Positions 7,665 through 17,571 are shown, numbered from the stretch's first letter. The stretch: 64,000 nt of DNA from Aquimarina sp. MAR_2010_214 (GCF_002846555.1 NZ_PJMS01000001.1:4154001-4218000), one strand, 5' to 3'. The notes: generated by a model from the sequence alone, not told the origin. Made by a program: numbers and translations.

Positions 7665-10109
7665 ATGAAGAAATTTTTATTCTTATTATTTTCGGCATCA
7701 ACACTTATGCTATCAGCCCAAAATAGAAACTTTTCAAAAGGACCTGTAAATATTACCGGTCTGATTCTAGATCAAGATACCAACAAACCCCTCGAATATG
7801 CTACGATAGCTTTTTTTAGTCCCAGATTACAGAAAATTGTTACTGGTGGTATTACCGATAAAAACGGAAAATTTAATATCGAGGTAGATGCCGGAGTATA
7901 TAACATAAGTGTCGAGTTTATTTCATTTAAAACAAAAAACCTTCCCAAACAAAAGTTATTCAAAAACACTAACTTAGGTACAATTACTCTAGGGTTGGAT
8001 ACCGAAACACTAGATGATGTAGTAGTCATTGCAGAAAAAACCACTGTCGAAATTAAATTAGATAAAAAGATTTATAATGTGGGCAAAGACCTCACAGTAA
8101 GTGGCGGTACAGTAAGTGATGTACTAGATAACGTACCTTCTGTTTCTGTAGATGTCGAAGGTAATGTTGCGCTTCGTGGTAACGATAATGTAAGAATCCT
8201 TATTAACGGAAAACCATCAGGTTTAGTTGGTTTAAACAGCACCGATGCATTAAGACAATTACCTGCCGAATCTATAGAAAGAGTCGAAGTAATCACATCT
8301 CCTTCTGCTCGTTATGATGCCGAAGGAACCGCAGGGATTTTAAATATTATTCTAAGGCGAAGCAAATTACAAGGTATGAATGGAGCAGTTACCATCAATG
8401 GAGGTTACCCCCTATCTGCTGGTATTTCGGGAAACTTAAATTATCGATCTGGAGATTTTAATTTTTTTACGACTTCAGGATATAACTATAGAGAAGTTCC
8501 GGGGAATTCTTTTTCCCAAACTCAATATCTTTTTAGTAGCCTACCAAACTCCTTTTTAAGAGAAGAACGTGATTTTGACAGGATACGTAAAGGATTGAAT
8601 TCTAATATCGGAATCGAATGGTATATCAATGAAACTTCATCTGTTACTACATCTTTTTTATACAGATCTAGTGATAAAGAAAGTAATACAACAAATAAAA
8701 TAACAGAGTTAAATTCAAATGGAGATATTTTAAGTCAAAATATTCGTTTTGATCCAGAAATTGAAGATGATATTACGAAACAATACGCTCTTAATTATAC
8801 AAAAGATTTTGATACCAACGGTCATAAATTAACTTTCGATTTTCAGATAGAAGACAGCAATGAAGATGAGCGATCAAAAATTACACAAGAAAATATAACC
8901 GCTGTAGAGCTTGTAGAAACAATAGAAGAACAAAATCGTATTCTGTTGCAAGCCGATTATGTGCTACCTATTGGCGAAAACACTCAATTTGAATTAGGAT
9001 ATAGAGGTAATTTTAATGACCTGGATACCGATTATCTGGTACAGTTAGAAGATAACGGAACCATAACTACAAATTCTGATTTATCCAATACCTTATTATA
9101 CACAGAACAAGTAAATGCCGGGTACACACAATTGGGAAGTAAATGGGGAAAGTTATCCTATTTATTAGGACTTAGAATGGAAAGCACACGAATTACTATC
9201 GATCAACAAACTAGTAATGATGTTAGTAAAAAGAAGTATACCGATATATTCCCGACAATTAATCTGGGGTATGAAATCTCTGAAAAACAAAGTTTAACTC
9301 TTGGTTATAACCGTAGAATACGTAGGCCCAGATCCAGATTTATTAATCCTTTTCCATCTAGATCCAGTGTTACTAATTTATTTCAAGGAAACCCGGATCT
9401 TGACCCAAGTTACTCTAATGCAATTGATTTAGGGTATCTAAATAGAATGGGAAAACTTACTTTAAATACATCTATATATTATAACCATTCCACACAGATA
9501 TTCACTTTTATTTCTGAAGATACAGGTGACACAGCTATCATTGGAGCAGATGCAAATAATCCTGGTACAGAAGTCCCTATTATTAGAAGAACACCTATAA
9601 ATCTCACCAGTTCTGATCGGTATGGTTTCGAGTTTACTCTTACTTACAATCCAAGTAGGAAATGGAGAGTAAATGGTAATTTTAATGCATTTCAGAATAG
9701 TGTTCGAGGAGAGAATAATGGAGAAAATCTTGATGCAGATAATTTTAGTTGGTTTGCAAGGTTTAATAATAAAGTTACATTACCTGCAAAAATAGATTGG
9801 CAAACCAGTCTATTTTATAGAGGACCAAGTGAAAATGCACAAACAAAAAGTGATGGTATTTTCAGTATGAATTTTGCCTTCAGTAAAGACCTTTTTAAAG
9901 AAAAGGCTTCCCTTACTTTTAACATTAGTGATGTATTTAACTCTCGAAAACGAACAAGTACTTCAACAACAACAACATTTATTTCGGATAATGAATTTCA
10001 GTGGAGGAAACGTAGTTTTAATCTATCCTTCACCTATAGATTTAATCAGAAAAAGAAAAGACAACGTTCTCAAAGGGGGAATAATGGAGATGAAGAATTT
10101 GAAGGGTAA
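7665..10109 (+). CDS. TonB-dependent receptor-like outer membrane protein
   Basis: The 814-aa protein has a signal peptide (MKKFLFLLFSASTLMLSAQ), then a CarboxypepD_reg-like domain (GLILDQDTNKPLEYATIAFF...GKFNIEV). A plug domain follows (LDDVVVIAEK, SVDVEGNVALRGNDNVRILINGKPSG, ERVEVITSPSARYDAEGTAGILNIIL), then a long 22-strand-type beta-barrel ending FNLSFTYRFNQKKK. Such proteins import ligands or act as outer-membrane barrels in Bacteroidetes. No SusD partner is beside it, so the ligand is unknown. ATG 7665 is chosen because the signal peptide begins there; the longer open frame starts with TTG. Confidence 0.88.
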   Translation: MKKFLFLLFSASTLMLSAQNRNFSKGPVNITGLILDQDTNKPLEYATIAFFSPRLQKIVTGGITDKNGKFNIEVDAGVYNISVEFISFKTKNLPKQKLFKNTNLGTITLGLDTETLDDVVVIAEKTTVEIKLDKKIYNVGKDLTVSGGTVSDVLDNVPSVSVDVEGNVALRGNDNVRILINGKPSGLVGLNSTDALRQLPAESIERVEVITSPSARYDAEGTAGILNIILRRSKLQGMNGAVTINGGYPLSAGISGNLNYRSGDFNFFTTSGYNYREVPGNSFSQTQYLFSSLPNSFLREERDFDRIRKGLNSNIGIEWYINETSSVTTSFLYRSSDKESNTTNKITELNSNGDILSQNIRFDPEIEDDITKQYALNYTKDFDTNGHKLTFDFQIEDSNEDERSKITQENITAVELVETIEEQNRILLQADYVLPIGENTQFELGYRGNFNDLDTDYLVQLEDNGTITTNSDLSNTLLYTEQVNAGYTQLGSKWGKLSYLLGLRMESTRITIDQQTSNDVSKKKYTDIFPTINLGYEISEKQSLTLGYNRRIRRPRSRFINPFPSRSSVTNLFQGNPDLDPSYSNAIDLGYLNRMGKLTLNTSIYYNHSTQIFTFISEDTGDTAIIGADANNPGTEVPIIRRTPINLTSSDRYGFEFTLTYNPSRKWRVNGNFNAFQNSVRGENNGENLDADNFSWFARFNNKVTLPAKIDWQTSLFYRGPSENAQTKSDGIFSMNFAFSKDLFKEKASLTFNISDVFNSRKRTSTSTTTTFISDNEFQWRKRSFNLSFTYRFNQKKKRQRSQRGNNGDEEFEG

Positions 10110-10131
10110 TAAAAAAGATATTTACAAAACA

Positions 10132-10160
10132 AAAAAGGAAGTCAAAATGACTTCCTTTTT
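10132..10160. terminator. Bidirectional terminator
   Basis: A perfect 13-bp stem (AAAAAGGAAGTCA and complement) with an AAA loop and T runs on both sides. It lies between the converging receptor gene and the small membrane protein gene. Confidence 0.85.
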
Positions 10161-10179
10161 ATATATGTGTTATAAACTA

Positions 10180-10356
10180 TTATGCTTCTTCTTTTGCTTT
10201 TCGTTTAGCCTCTCTTCTTAATTTAAAGTTCTCGATGTTAGCTCCTATAATCCAATAAGGAACAACAAAGGTTAATAAAAAGATCATTAACCAAAATCCA
10301 ATGGTAAGGATAGTTAAAAACGCTAAAAAACCAAGGTACTGATCGAATTCAAACAT
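10180..10356 (-). CDS. Small membrane protein, 58 aa
   Basis: An open frame of 58 codons begins MFEFDQYLGFLAFLTILTI on the minus strand and ends in the charged tail FKLRREAKRKAKEEA. Residues about 7-38 are strongly hydrophobic and could form one long or two short membrane segments, with the basic tail inside. The terminator placed just beyond its stop codon supports a real gene. I do not recognise a family; it resembles the short inner-membrane proteins common in Flavobacteriaceae. Confidence 0.7.
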   Translation of the reverse strand: MFEFDQYLGFLAFLTILTIGFWLMIFLLTFVVPYWIIGANIENFKLRREAKRKAKEEA

Positions 10357-10505
10357 AATAGTATTCTAATTTTCAAATTTTGTCAAAGATAATAACTCTT
10401 ACTTATATGTCATAGCAGAAATATGATTTATTTTTAAATCCTTTATAATCTTAATTTATATATTAAAAAATAGCTGCTTTATTCAGAAATAGCGAGGCAA
10501 ATGCT

Positions 10506-10513
10506 TAAATTTG
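10506..10513 (+). promoter_or_regulatory. -7 box of fumC promoter
   Basis: TAAATTTG is a full match to TAnnTTTG, 33 nt before the fumC ATG. A -33 TTG is not evident. Confidence 0.4.
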
Positions 10514-10546
10514 CGCTCTTAAAAAAAAAACAAATCATCTTACCAA

Positions 10547-11944
10547 ATGGAATATAGAATAGAGAAGGATACGATGGGCGAGGTAAAAGTACCTGCTGAT
10601 AAGCTTTGGGGAGCACAAACAGAACGTTCTAGAAATAATTTTAAAATTGGTGCATCAGCATCTATGCCATTAGAAATTGTGTACGGTTTTGCATACTTAA
10701 AAAAAGCTGCAGCATATACAAATTGCGAATTAGGAGCATTACCGATAGAGAAAAGAGATCTTATTTCGCAAGTATGCGATGAAATATTAGAAGGAAAACA
10801 TGATAACCAATTTCCTTTGGTTATATGGCAAACAGGTTCTGGTACTCAAAGTAATATGAATGTAAATGAGGTTGTTGCCAATAGAGCACATCAATTAGCA
10901 GGTAAAACAATTGGTGAAGGAGAAAAAACATTGCAGCCAAATGATGATGTTAATAAATCTCAATCATCAAATGATACATTTCCGACAGGAATGCATATCG
11001 CTGCTTATAAAAAAATGGTAGAGGTAACCATTCCTGGAGTTATTCAATTAAGAGATACTCTTAAGAAAAAATCTGAAGAATTTAAAAACGTAGTGAAAAT
11101 TGGTCGTACCCACTTTATGGATGCTACACCACTTACTATCGGGCAAGAATTATCGGGTTATGTTTCTCAATTGGATCATGGAATAAAAGCCTTAGAAAAC
11201 ACTTTACCTCATATGGCAGAATTAGCTTTAGGAGGAACTGCTGTAGGTACAGGGTTAAATACTCCTAAAGGGTATGCAAAACGTGTTTCAGAGTTTATAG
11301 CACAGTTTACCAGTTTACCATTCATCACAGCAGAGAACAAATTTGAAGCATTAGCTGCACATGACGCTTTTGTAGAGAGTCATGGTGCATTGAAACAACT
11401 AGCGGTTTCATTAAATAAAATAGGAAATGATATTCGAATGCTGGCTTCTGGACCAAGAAGTGGGATTGGAGAATTAATTATCCCTGCTAACGAGCCAGGA
11501 AGCTCTATTATGCCTGGTAAAGTAAACCCTACGCAATGTGAAGCGCTAACTATGGTATGTGCGCAAGTTATGGGTAATGACGTAGCTATTAATGTTGGTG
11601 GAATGCAAGGACATTTTGAACTGAACGTATTTAAGCCTGTAATGGCTGCAAATTTACTTCAGAGTGCTCAACTCATTGGGGATGCTTGTGTTTCTTTTGA
11701 TGAACATTGTGCTCAAGGAATTGAACCTAACCAAAAAAGAATTACTGAATTATTAAACAATTCATTAATGCTAGTAACCGCTTTAAATACTAAAATCGGA
11801 TATTATAAAGCTGCTGAAATTGCTAATACTGCTCACCAAAACGGTACGACGCTAAAACATGAAGCTGTGGCTTTAGGATATGTAACTGAACAAGAATTTG
11901 ATGAATGGGTGAAACCAGAAGATATGGTAGGTAGTTTGAAATAA
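10547..11944 (+). CDS. fumC: Class II fumarate hydratase
   Basis: FumC interconverts fumarate and malate in the TCA cycle and needs no iron-sulfur cluster. The 465-aa protein has normal length, with the superfamily signature [15 protein letters not shown], the active-site blocks [14 protein letters not shown] and [16 protein letters not shown], and the HNDNQFP-like start region ([15 protein letters not shown]). It stands alone between its own promoter and terminator. Confidence 0.95.
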   Translation: MEYRIEKDTMGEVKVPADKLWGAQTERSRNNFKIGASASMPLEIVYGFAYLKKAAAYTNCELGALPIEKRDLISQVCDEILEGKHDNQFPLVIWQTGSGTQSNMNVNEVVANRAHQLAGKTIGEGEKTLQPNDDVNKSQSSNDTFPTGMHIAAYKKMVEVTIPGVIQLRDTLKKKSEEFKNVVKIGRTHFMDATPLTIGQELSGYVSQLDHGIKALENTLPHMAELALGGTAVGTGLNTPKGYAKRVSEFIAQFTSLPFITAENKFEALAAHDAFVESHGALKQLAVSLNKIGNDIRMLASGPRSGIGELIIPANEPGSSIMPGKVNPTQCEALTMVCAQVMGNDVAINVGGMQGHFELNVFKPVMAANLLQSAQLIGDACVSFDEHCAQGIEPNQKRITELLNNSLMLVTALNTKIGYYKAAEIANTAHQNGTTLKHEAVALGYVTEQEFDEWVKPEDMVGSLK

Positions 11945-11964
11945 CAATCCTAACTCAAAATAAG

Positions 11965-12008
11965 AAGGCTTTACAGTTTGTTGTGAAACAGACAGTAAGG
12001 CCTTTTTT
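11965..12008 (+). terminator. fumC terminator
   Basis: AAGGCTTTACAGT pairs with ACAGTAAGGCCTT (one wobble, one mismatch) and T6 follows, starting about 20 nt after the fumC stop. Confidence 0.7.
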
Positions 12009-12078
12009 ATGCGTTATAATGTAAATCATTTTAGTTTTTTTTAAGGATTAATCTAATTAAATTGTTAAGTTTACGTTA

Positions 12079-12498
12079 ATGAAATTTATCATATTCTTAG
12101 TATTACCCCTTCTTTTTCTATCGTCTTCAGTTAGTTCTGATACTTATATAGGAAAATGGGAAATTACAGGGGGATCGGTTATTGAAATCTATAAAGATGG
12201 AGATTATTTTTTTGGAAAAATCAATAAACGAGCAAAGCGTCCATTATCTAATCTTAATGGTTTGGACAATAAAAACCCACAAAAAGAACTTCAAGGTCGC
12301 GTTTTACTTGGAATGAATATTTTAGAAAATTTAAGTTATAAAGATGGGGTATTATCAGGCGGTACAATTTATAACGCTGATAGTGGTAAAAGTTATATTG
12401 TAAAAGTTTGGATTAATAGTGACGATACTGACATTTGTTATATAAGAGCTTATAAAAGTTTATTGTTTAAAACATTTGAGGCTAGAAGAGTTAATTAG
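12079..12498 (+). CDS. DUF2147 family secreted protein
   Basis: The 139-aa protein has a signal peptide (MKFIIFLVLPLLFLSSSVSS) and the DUF2147 pattern: GKWEI at the start, DGDYFFGKI, a KNPQKELQGRVLLGMNIL centre, then GGTIYNADSGKSYIVKVW. It probably forms a small beta-barrel in the periplasm. The function of this family is not known. Confidence 0.82.
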   Translation: MKFIIFLVLPLLFLSSSVSSDTYIGKWEITGGSVIEIYKDGDYFFGKINKRAKRPLSNLNGLDNKNPQKELQGRVLLGMNILENLSYKDGVLSGGTIYNADSGKSYIVKVWINSDDTDICYIRAYKSLLFKTFEARRVN

Positions 12499-12638
12499 TA
12501 CAGAAGCCAACCATCTCTAATAAAAATAATTTTTGCTCGCATTATTCTGTCTCGTACATTCTTCATCAAAACTATGAATAGCTAGATCGTCAAGAAACAT
12601 ACTAATTAGCTAATATACAGATATTCGCAAAAAATTTT

Positions 12639-12646
12639 TAAATTTG
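12639..12646 (+). promoter_or_regulatory. Candidate -7 box upstream of SRPBCC gene
   Basis: TAAATTTG matches TAnnTTTG, 99 nt before the next ATG. The 247-bp gap 12499-12745 holds no gene that I can support. Confidence 0.3.
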
Positions 12647-12745
12647 TTTACCTCCTCATTTCTGAAATAGCAAACTATGAACCATACTTTTGTTGTTAGA
12701 AGCATCATATATTGAATTTAATTTTAACTATAAATAAACAACAAT

Positions 12746-13288
12746 ATGAAAATCTTAAAGAAAATAGGAATTGTACTCATTGCACTTATTGCTATTATTC
12801 TTATAGCAGCAATCTTTGTTTCTAAAGAAGTAGTTTATGAAAAAACTGTTAGTATCGATGCCCCTATTGAGGTGGTATGGGAGAATGTAAATAGTCTCGC
12901 TGATTTAGACAAATGGAATCCGTGGAATGACTATGACCCAAATATGAAAAAAGAGTTTACAGGTACAGACGGTACAATTGGTGCGAAAAATAGTTGGGAA
13001 AGTGATGTAAAAGAAGTAGGGAAAGGCAGTCAAACCATTGCCAAAATTGAAGAACCCAATCTTTTTGAAACCGATCTCAAATTTCATGAACCCTATGAAA
13101 GTGAAGCAAAGGGATATATTAAGGTACAAAAGGAAGACAATACCACAAAAGTAACCTGGGGTTTTCAAAGTGAAATGCCCTACCCTTTTAATCTAATGAA
13201 TCTATTTACTGATATGGAAGAAATGATGGGTGAAGATTGGAACAAAGGCTTATCAACACTAAAAAATATTTGCGAAAATAAAGGATAA
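12746..13288 (+). CDS. SRPBCC (polyketide cyclase-like) membrane-anchored protein
   Basis: The 180-aa protein has one N-terminal membrane helix (residues about 7-27). A START/SRPBCC domain follows: VSIDAPIEVVWENVNSLADLDKWNPW, then GTDGTIGAKNSWES, and a C-terminal helix (MMGEDWNKGLSTLKNIC). This fold binds hydrophobic ligands. The anchor would put the domain in the periplasm. Ligand and role are unknown. Confidence 0.82.
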   Translation: MKILKKIGIVLIALIAIILIAAIFVSKEVVYEKTVSIDAPIEVVWENVNSLADLDKWNPWNDYDPNMKKEFTGTDGTIGAKNSWESDVKEVGKGSQTIAKIEEPNLFETDLKFHEPYESEAKGYIKVQKEDNTTKVTWGFQSEMPYPFNLMNLFTDMEEMMGEDWNKGLSTLKNICENKG

Positions 13289-13309
13289 TAACACAGAGAG
13301 TTTAACAAT

Positions 13310-13342
13310 AAAAAGCACAGTTAGAAATTAACTGTGCTTTTT
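13310..13342. terminator. Bidirectional terminator
   Basis: A perfect 14-bp stem (AAAAAGCACAGTTA and complement) with A and T runs on the two sides, between the converging SRPBCC and PLP-enzyme genes. Confidence 0.85.
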
Positions 13343-13364
13343 ATTATTTATAAATTTCAGAATC

Positions 13365-14648
13365 TTATAATCTTTCTAATTCCAATTCAGAATCAATTTT
13401 TACTTGTTCTAAAGCTTGTTCCAAATCCCAAATCAAATCTTTAGAGTGTTCTACTCCTATCGACAACCTTACTAATTGATCTGTTATATTCATTTGTTGT
13501 CTTTGCTCTTCATCCACTCCTGCATGTGTCATTGTTTTTGGATGTTCTGCCAAACTTTCTGTGCTTCCTAAACTTACTGCCAGTTTCATAAGTTTTAGGT
13601 TATTCAGGAATATAAATGCTTCTGCTTCGCCTCCTATGATATCAAAAGACACCATTGCTCCCGGAGCAGAACATTGTTTTTGAAACGTTTCATATTCTTC
13701 GGTTCCTTCTTTCAATAGCCCTAAATAGTACACATTTTTAACTTTGGGATGATTATTCAAATAATCTGCAATTATTTGTGCATTATGAGTTTGCTGATCC
13801 ATTCTTACTTTTAACGTCTCTAAGCTTCTGAGCATTAACCATGCTGTATGCGGACTTACCATATTCCCCAAGAAAGTACGTAATGTTTTTACTCTAATCA
13901 TTAATTCTTCATTCCCTAAAACCGCTCCTGCAATAAGATCACTGTGTCCTCCTATATATTTTGTAGCAGAATACAACACCAAATCTGCTCCACATTGTAA
14001 AGGGTGTTGCCACAATGGTCCCATATAGGTATTATCAACAGCTACCAAAGCTTTTCTATCATCTGTACTAAACTGTTTTGCTACCTGGTTGTACTTTTCA
14101 ATATCTACAATGTCGTTAGTTGGATTTGCAGGAGTCTCAAGATAGATCATTGCTAATCGGTTTGCTTTTCCAGAATCTTTGATCATCTGAACCACTTCAT
14201 CTATACTTTGATTAGGCATTACTCCTATTGTATGCACTCCAATTTTATCCAAAAAATGATGGATAAAATGATCCGTTCCTCCGTATAAAGGATTACTATA
14301 CACCAACAAATCTCCAGGTTTTAGAAATTCTAGTAACACCGTACTTATTGCAGACATCCCACTTTCAAAAACTGCACAATCATCTGCCTTATCCCAAAGA
14401 CAAAGACGGTTTTCTAGGATTTCTAAATTGGGGTTATTAATTCTACTGTATATAAGACCAAGTTCTTCTTTAGGAGATTTCTCTCTTAAACCATAAGCTA
14501 ATTCAAAAAAAGCTTTTCCTTCTTCAGCAGTTTTAAAAACAAAAGTTGATGTTTGAAAAATAGGACATTTAATAGCTCCTTCAGATAACTCTGGTTTATA
14601 ACCATGTGTCATCATTAAACTCTCAGGGTTAAAATCGTGTTTCTTCAT
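13365..14648 (-). CDS. PLP-dependent Cys/Met metabolism enzyme (cystathionine gamma-synthase family)
   Basis: The 427-aa enzyme belongs to the trans-sulfuration family: YSRINNPNLEILENRL, the FESGMSAIS block, SNPLYGGTDHFIHHFL, and the PLP-binding Lys230 in LYSATKYIGGHSDL. It could be a methionine gamma-lyase, which splits methionine to 2-oxobutanoate, methanethiol and ammonia, or a cystathionine synthase/lyase; sequence alone does not decide. A divergent Lrp/AsnC regulator suggests amino-acid-responsive control and favours a catabolic role. The extra insert FELAYGLREKSPKEELG near residue 50 is typical of one subgroup. Confidence 0.85.
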   Translation of the reverse strand: MKKHDFNPESLMMTHGYKPELSEGAIKCPIFQTSTFVFKTAEEGKAFFELAYGLREKSPKEELGLIYSRINNPNLEILENRLCLWDKADDCAVFESGMSAISTVLLEFLKPGDLLVYSNPLYGGTDHFIHHFLDKIGVHTIGVMPNQSIDEVVQMIKDSGKANRLAMIYLETPANPTNDIVDIEKYNQVAKQFSTDDRKALVAVDNTYMGPLWQHPLQCGADLVLYSATKYIGGHSDLIAGAVLGNEELMIRVKTLRTFLGNMVSPHTAWLMLRSLETLKVRMDQQTHNAQIIADYLNNHPKVKNVYYLGLLKEGTEEYETFQKQCSAPGAMVSFDIIGGEAEAFIFLNNLKLMKLAVSLGSTESLAEHPKTMTHAGVDEEQRQQMNITDQLVRLSIGVEHSKDLIWDLEQALEQVKIDSELELERL

Positions 14649-14888
14649 CTATATATTATTTTTCTTTTTTGGTGATCATATCTCAATTGAAACAGATAGT
14701 ATACAGTTCTCTATTATCATTCTTAATTCATTAACATATAAATACCCATTTCAATTCATAAAATTACAGATTAAAGAATTAAAAGCCACATATTATACTA
14801 TTTTAAGAATATAAAACACCAATACCACACTTAAAAAGAATTTTATTCTATATTTGATTTATTATCATGCTTTATAAAGAAAAATATT

Positions 14889-15344
14889 ATGGACAAAATT
14901 GATCGATCAATATTATTGTTATTGCAAAAAGACGGTAAAATTACCATTAAAGAAATTGCAGAAAGATTGAATCTAACTACTACTCCGATCTTTGAACGTG
15001 TAAAAAAACTAGAACGAGAAGGATATATAAAATCATATAAAGCCATATTAGATCGTAAAAAAACAGGGCTACAATTGATGGTATTTTGTAATGTTACTTT
15101 AAATCTTCATCAAACCGATTATTTAAAAAAATTTGAAAAAGATATTCAACAATTCCCCGAGGTTGTAGAATGTTATCATGTAGCAGGTATGTTTGATTAT
15201 TTAATCAAAATCTATGCAGAAGACATGGAGCGTTACCAGGATTTTTTATCTAATAAATTGGCGTCTCTAGAAAATATTTCTAAAGTTCAGAGTTCTTTTG
15301 TGATGACTGAAGTAAAGGATTTTTCATATTTACCAATTCCTTAA
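14889..15344 (+). CDS. Lrp/AsnC family transcriptional regulator
   Basis: The 151-aa protein has the family's N-terminal winged HTH (DRSILLLLQKDGKITIKEIAERL...TTTPIFERVKKLEREG, residues 3-45). A C-terminal RAM ligand-binding domain follows (VECYHVAGMFDYLIKIYAEDMERYQDFL). It is divergent from the PLP enzyme gene across 240 bp, so it most likely controls that gene in response to an amino acid such as methionine. Confidence 0.92.
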   Translation: MDKIDRSILLLLQKDGKITIKEIAERLNLTTTPIFERVKKLEREGYIKSYKAILDRKKTGLQLMVFCNVTLNLHQTDYLKKFEKDIQQFPEVVECYHVAGMFDYLIKIYAEDMERYQDFLSNKLASLENISKVQSSFVMTEVKDFSYLPIP

Positions 15345-15426
15345 TAAAATTATATTTTGAGCTTAACAAAAGATTTAGAATACATACTGTATTTTTGATA
15401 TTCAACTAAAGAAAATTGCGCAAATT

Positions 15427-16095
15427 ATGAATATTAGAAATGCAAAAGTACTAATTACAGGTGGTAATTCTGGGAGAAACGAAACAACATTACAAGAAAC
15501 TGCAAAAGCATTACATGTTGATTACATAAAAGCAGATGTAACTCAAGAAAATCAGGTTCAGGATATGGTACAGGAAGCCAAAAATAAAATGAATGGACTT
15601 AATGTATTGATCAATAATGCTGGTTATGGATATATTTCAAAACTTATTGATATCGAAGCCGATAAATTTATCGATCAGTTTAAAACCAATATCCTTGGTG
15701 CTACACTATGTGCTAAGGAGTCGGCAAAGCATTTTGTTGCTCAAGAATACGGGAATATTATCAATATCGGATCTACATCTTCATTAAAAGGTTCGCCAAC
15801 GGCTTCACCATATGTAGCCACAAAATTTGCTTTGCGAGGTATGACAGAGAGCTGGAGAAATGAGTTACGCCCTCATAATATTAGAGTTATGCAAGTAAAT
15901 CCTAGTGAGGTAATGACTAGTTTTTCTGACAATAGGATAGCTAATAATTCTAAAGCAAAACAATATACCGAGGCTGAACAACAAACTAAACTTAGAGGAG
16001 AAGAGATTGCCCATACTATTAGTAGTCTTTTAGAAATGGACGATCGAGGGTTTATTACCGAAGCTACAGTTTTTGCAACAAATCCCAAAGTATAA
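15427..16095 (+). CDS. Short-chain dehydrogenase/reductase with internal deletion
   Basis: The 222-aa protein carries the SDR core: NNAGYG, the Ser116-Tyr129-Lys133 triad (STSSLKG, YVATK) and RVMQVNPSEVMT. The cofactor loop is broken, however. TGGNSG is followed at once by RNETTLQETA, where family members read TGxxxGIG, then a helix and the second beta strand, before the R-N-E segment. About 20 residues are missing in frame, including the third glycine of the loop, so NAD(P) binding is doubtful. It is otherwise an intact frame, ending 1 bp from the end of the converging holA gene. Confidence 0.8.
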   Translation: MNIRNAKVLITGGNSGRNETTLQETAKALHVDYIKADVTQENQVQDMVQEAKNKMNGLNVLINNAGYGYISKLIDIEADKFIDQFKTNILGATLCAKESAKHFVAQEYGNIINIGSTSSLKGSPTASPYVATKFALRGMTESWRNELRPHNIRVMQVNPSEVMTSFSDNRIANNSKAKQYTEAEQQTKLRGEEIAHTISSLLEMDDRGFITEATVFATNPKV

Positions 16096-16096
16096 A

Positions 16097-17101
16097 TTAT
16101 CTCATTATTTTTACCAGAAGCTCTTTAAGGATATCACCTTGCGGAAGATTTGTGGCTCCTACTCCTTTGCTTTTTACATCGGCATCTCTTAGGCTAGCAA
16201 TAATCCCACTCACTTTTTTCATAGGATAATTATGAGCTGCTTCTGAGTAATCTTTCACAAAATATGGATTGATTTTTAATGCACTAGCAACATTACGCTG
16301 TGATTTATCAGCCAATCCATGATATTGCAATACTTGAGAAAAGAAACTATACAGTAAAGAGATAGTAACCACCAACGGATTGTCTTTAGGGTTTTGTGCA
16401 AAATAATTTATAATCAGGTGTGCTTTAACTCCATTTCTGGTTCCTATAGCCTTGCGAAGTTCAAAATTATTAAACTCCTTACTAATTCCAATATTTTTTT
16501 CAATTTGATCAGCTGTAATTTCAGTTCCCGAAGGAATAATTAATTTTAGCTTTTCTAATTCATTATTTATCTTACTAAGATCTGTACCCAAAAACTCTAC
16601 TAGCATTTGAGATGCTTTGGGTTCAATAGTATATTTGGCCCCACCAAGAACCCTTCTTATCCAATCTGCAACCTGATTTTCATATAATTTTTTACTTTCA
16701 AAAATAACCCCATTCTTCGCAACTATTTTATAAAGCTTTTTTCTTTTATCTATCTTTTTATATTTATAACACATCACCAAAACCGTAGAAGGTTGCGGGT
16801 TTTCTACATAACTCACCAACTTTTCTATTGTTCTGGATAATTCCTGAGCTTCTTTAACAATTACAACCTGTCTTTCTGCCATCATCGGAAAACGTTTTGC
16901 ATTAGCCACTATATCTTCTATGCTCACATCACGACCATACAATACCATTTGATTAAATCCTTTTTCTTCTTCGGCAAGTACATTCTTGTCAATAAATTGA
17001 GAAATCCTATCAATATAATATGGTTCTTCTCCCATAAGGAAATAGACAGGTTTGATATTTCCTTTTTTTATATCACTTACGATTTGTTTTACTTCATCCA
17101 T
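16097..17101 (-). CDS. holA: DNA polymerase III delta subunit
   Basis: HolA is the clamp-loader subunit that opens the beta sliding clamp. The 334-aa protein shows the family start (VKQIVSDIKKGNIKPVYFLMGEEPYYIDRI) with the typical FLxGEExY motif. The AAA-like middle (RQVVIVKEAQEL, STVLVMCYKYKKIDKRKKLYK) and the C-terminal collar (FELRKAIGTRNGVKAHLIINYF, VTISLLYSFFSQVLQYHGL) follow. Length is normal. It is divergent from the HsdR-N domain gene by 26 bp, which I recall as a common flavobacterial arrangement. Confidence 0.9.
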   Translation of the reverse strand: MDEVKQIVSDIKKGNIKPVYFLMGEEPYYIDRISQFIDKNVLAEEEKGFNQMVLYGRDVSIEDIVANAKRFPMMAERQVVIVKEAQELSRTIEKLVSYVENPQPSTVLVMCYKYKKIDKRKKLYKIVAKNGVIFESKKLYENQVADWIRRVLGGAKYTIEPKASQMLVEFLGTDLSKINNELEKLKLIIPSGTEITADQIEKNIGISKEFNNFELRKAIGTRNGVKAHLIINYFAQNPKDNPLVVTISLLYSFFSQVLQYHGLADKSQRNVASALKINPYFVKDYSEAAHNYPMKKVSGIIASLRDADVKSKGVGATNLPQGDILKELLVKIMR

Positions 17102-17127
17102 TCAGAAAAAATCATCAAATTTGTGTT

Positions 17128-17571
17128 ATGCAAAAGCTTAACTTTCCAGAGTATCGGTTCAGGTTCAAAAATAGCGAAAATAAAGTTTCTATTTTTGACA
17201 GAATTCGTAAAAAATTCATCATTCTTACTCCAGAAGAATGGGTACGACAACATACCGTTCATTATCTGATTGAAGAAAAGAAATATCCTGAAAGCTTAAT
17301 TAATGTAGAAAAACTAATACAACTCAATGGACTTAACAAACGTTATGACATTATTATATTTAATCCAGACGGTAGTATTTTTCTTATTGTAGAATGTAAA
17401 TCAGCTCGTGTAAAAATAACACAGGGAGTATTTGATCAGATTGCAAGGTACAATCTTGCTTTAAATTCAGAATATTTAATGATCTCTAATGGTCTCGATC
17501 ATTATTATTGCCAAATGAATTATACCGATAAGCAATACACTTTTTTAAAAGATATACCAGATTATAAATAG
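17128..17571 (+). CDS. HsdR N-terminal-like nuclease domain protein
   Basis: The 147-aa protein matches the N-terminal nuclease domain of type I restriction HsdR subunits: TPEEWVRQHTVHYLIEEKKYP, then the PD-(D/E)xK core YDIIIFNPDGSIFLIVECKSARVKI (Asp...Glu-Cys-Lys). No helicase or methylase gene is near, so it is not a restriction system. Similar stand-alone copies sit next to holA in flavobacteria. It is probably a DNA repair or maintenance nuclease, by inference. Confidence 0.85.
   Translation: MQKLNFPEYRFRFKNSENKVSIFDRIRKKFIILTPEEWVRQHTVHYLIEEKKYPESLINVEKLIQLNGLNKRYDIIIFNPDGSIFLIVECKSARVKITQGVFDQIARYNLALNSEYLMISNGLDHYYCQMNYTDKQYTFLKDIPDYK

Noticed and set aside
17128..17571. Possible type I restriction system
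   Set aside because: Only an HsdR N-terminal-like nuclease domain is present; no helicase, methylase or specificity gene is nearby.
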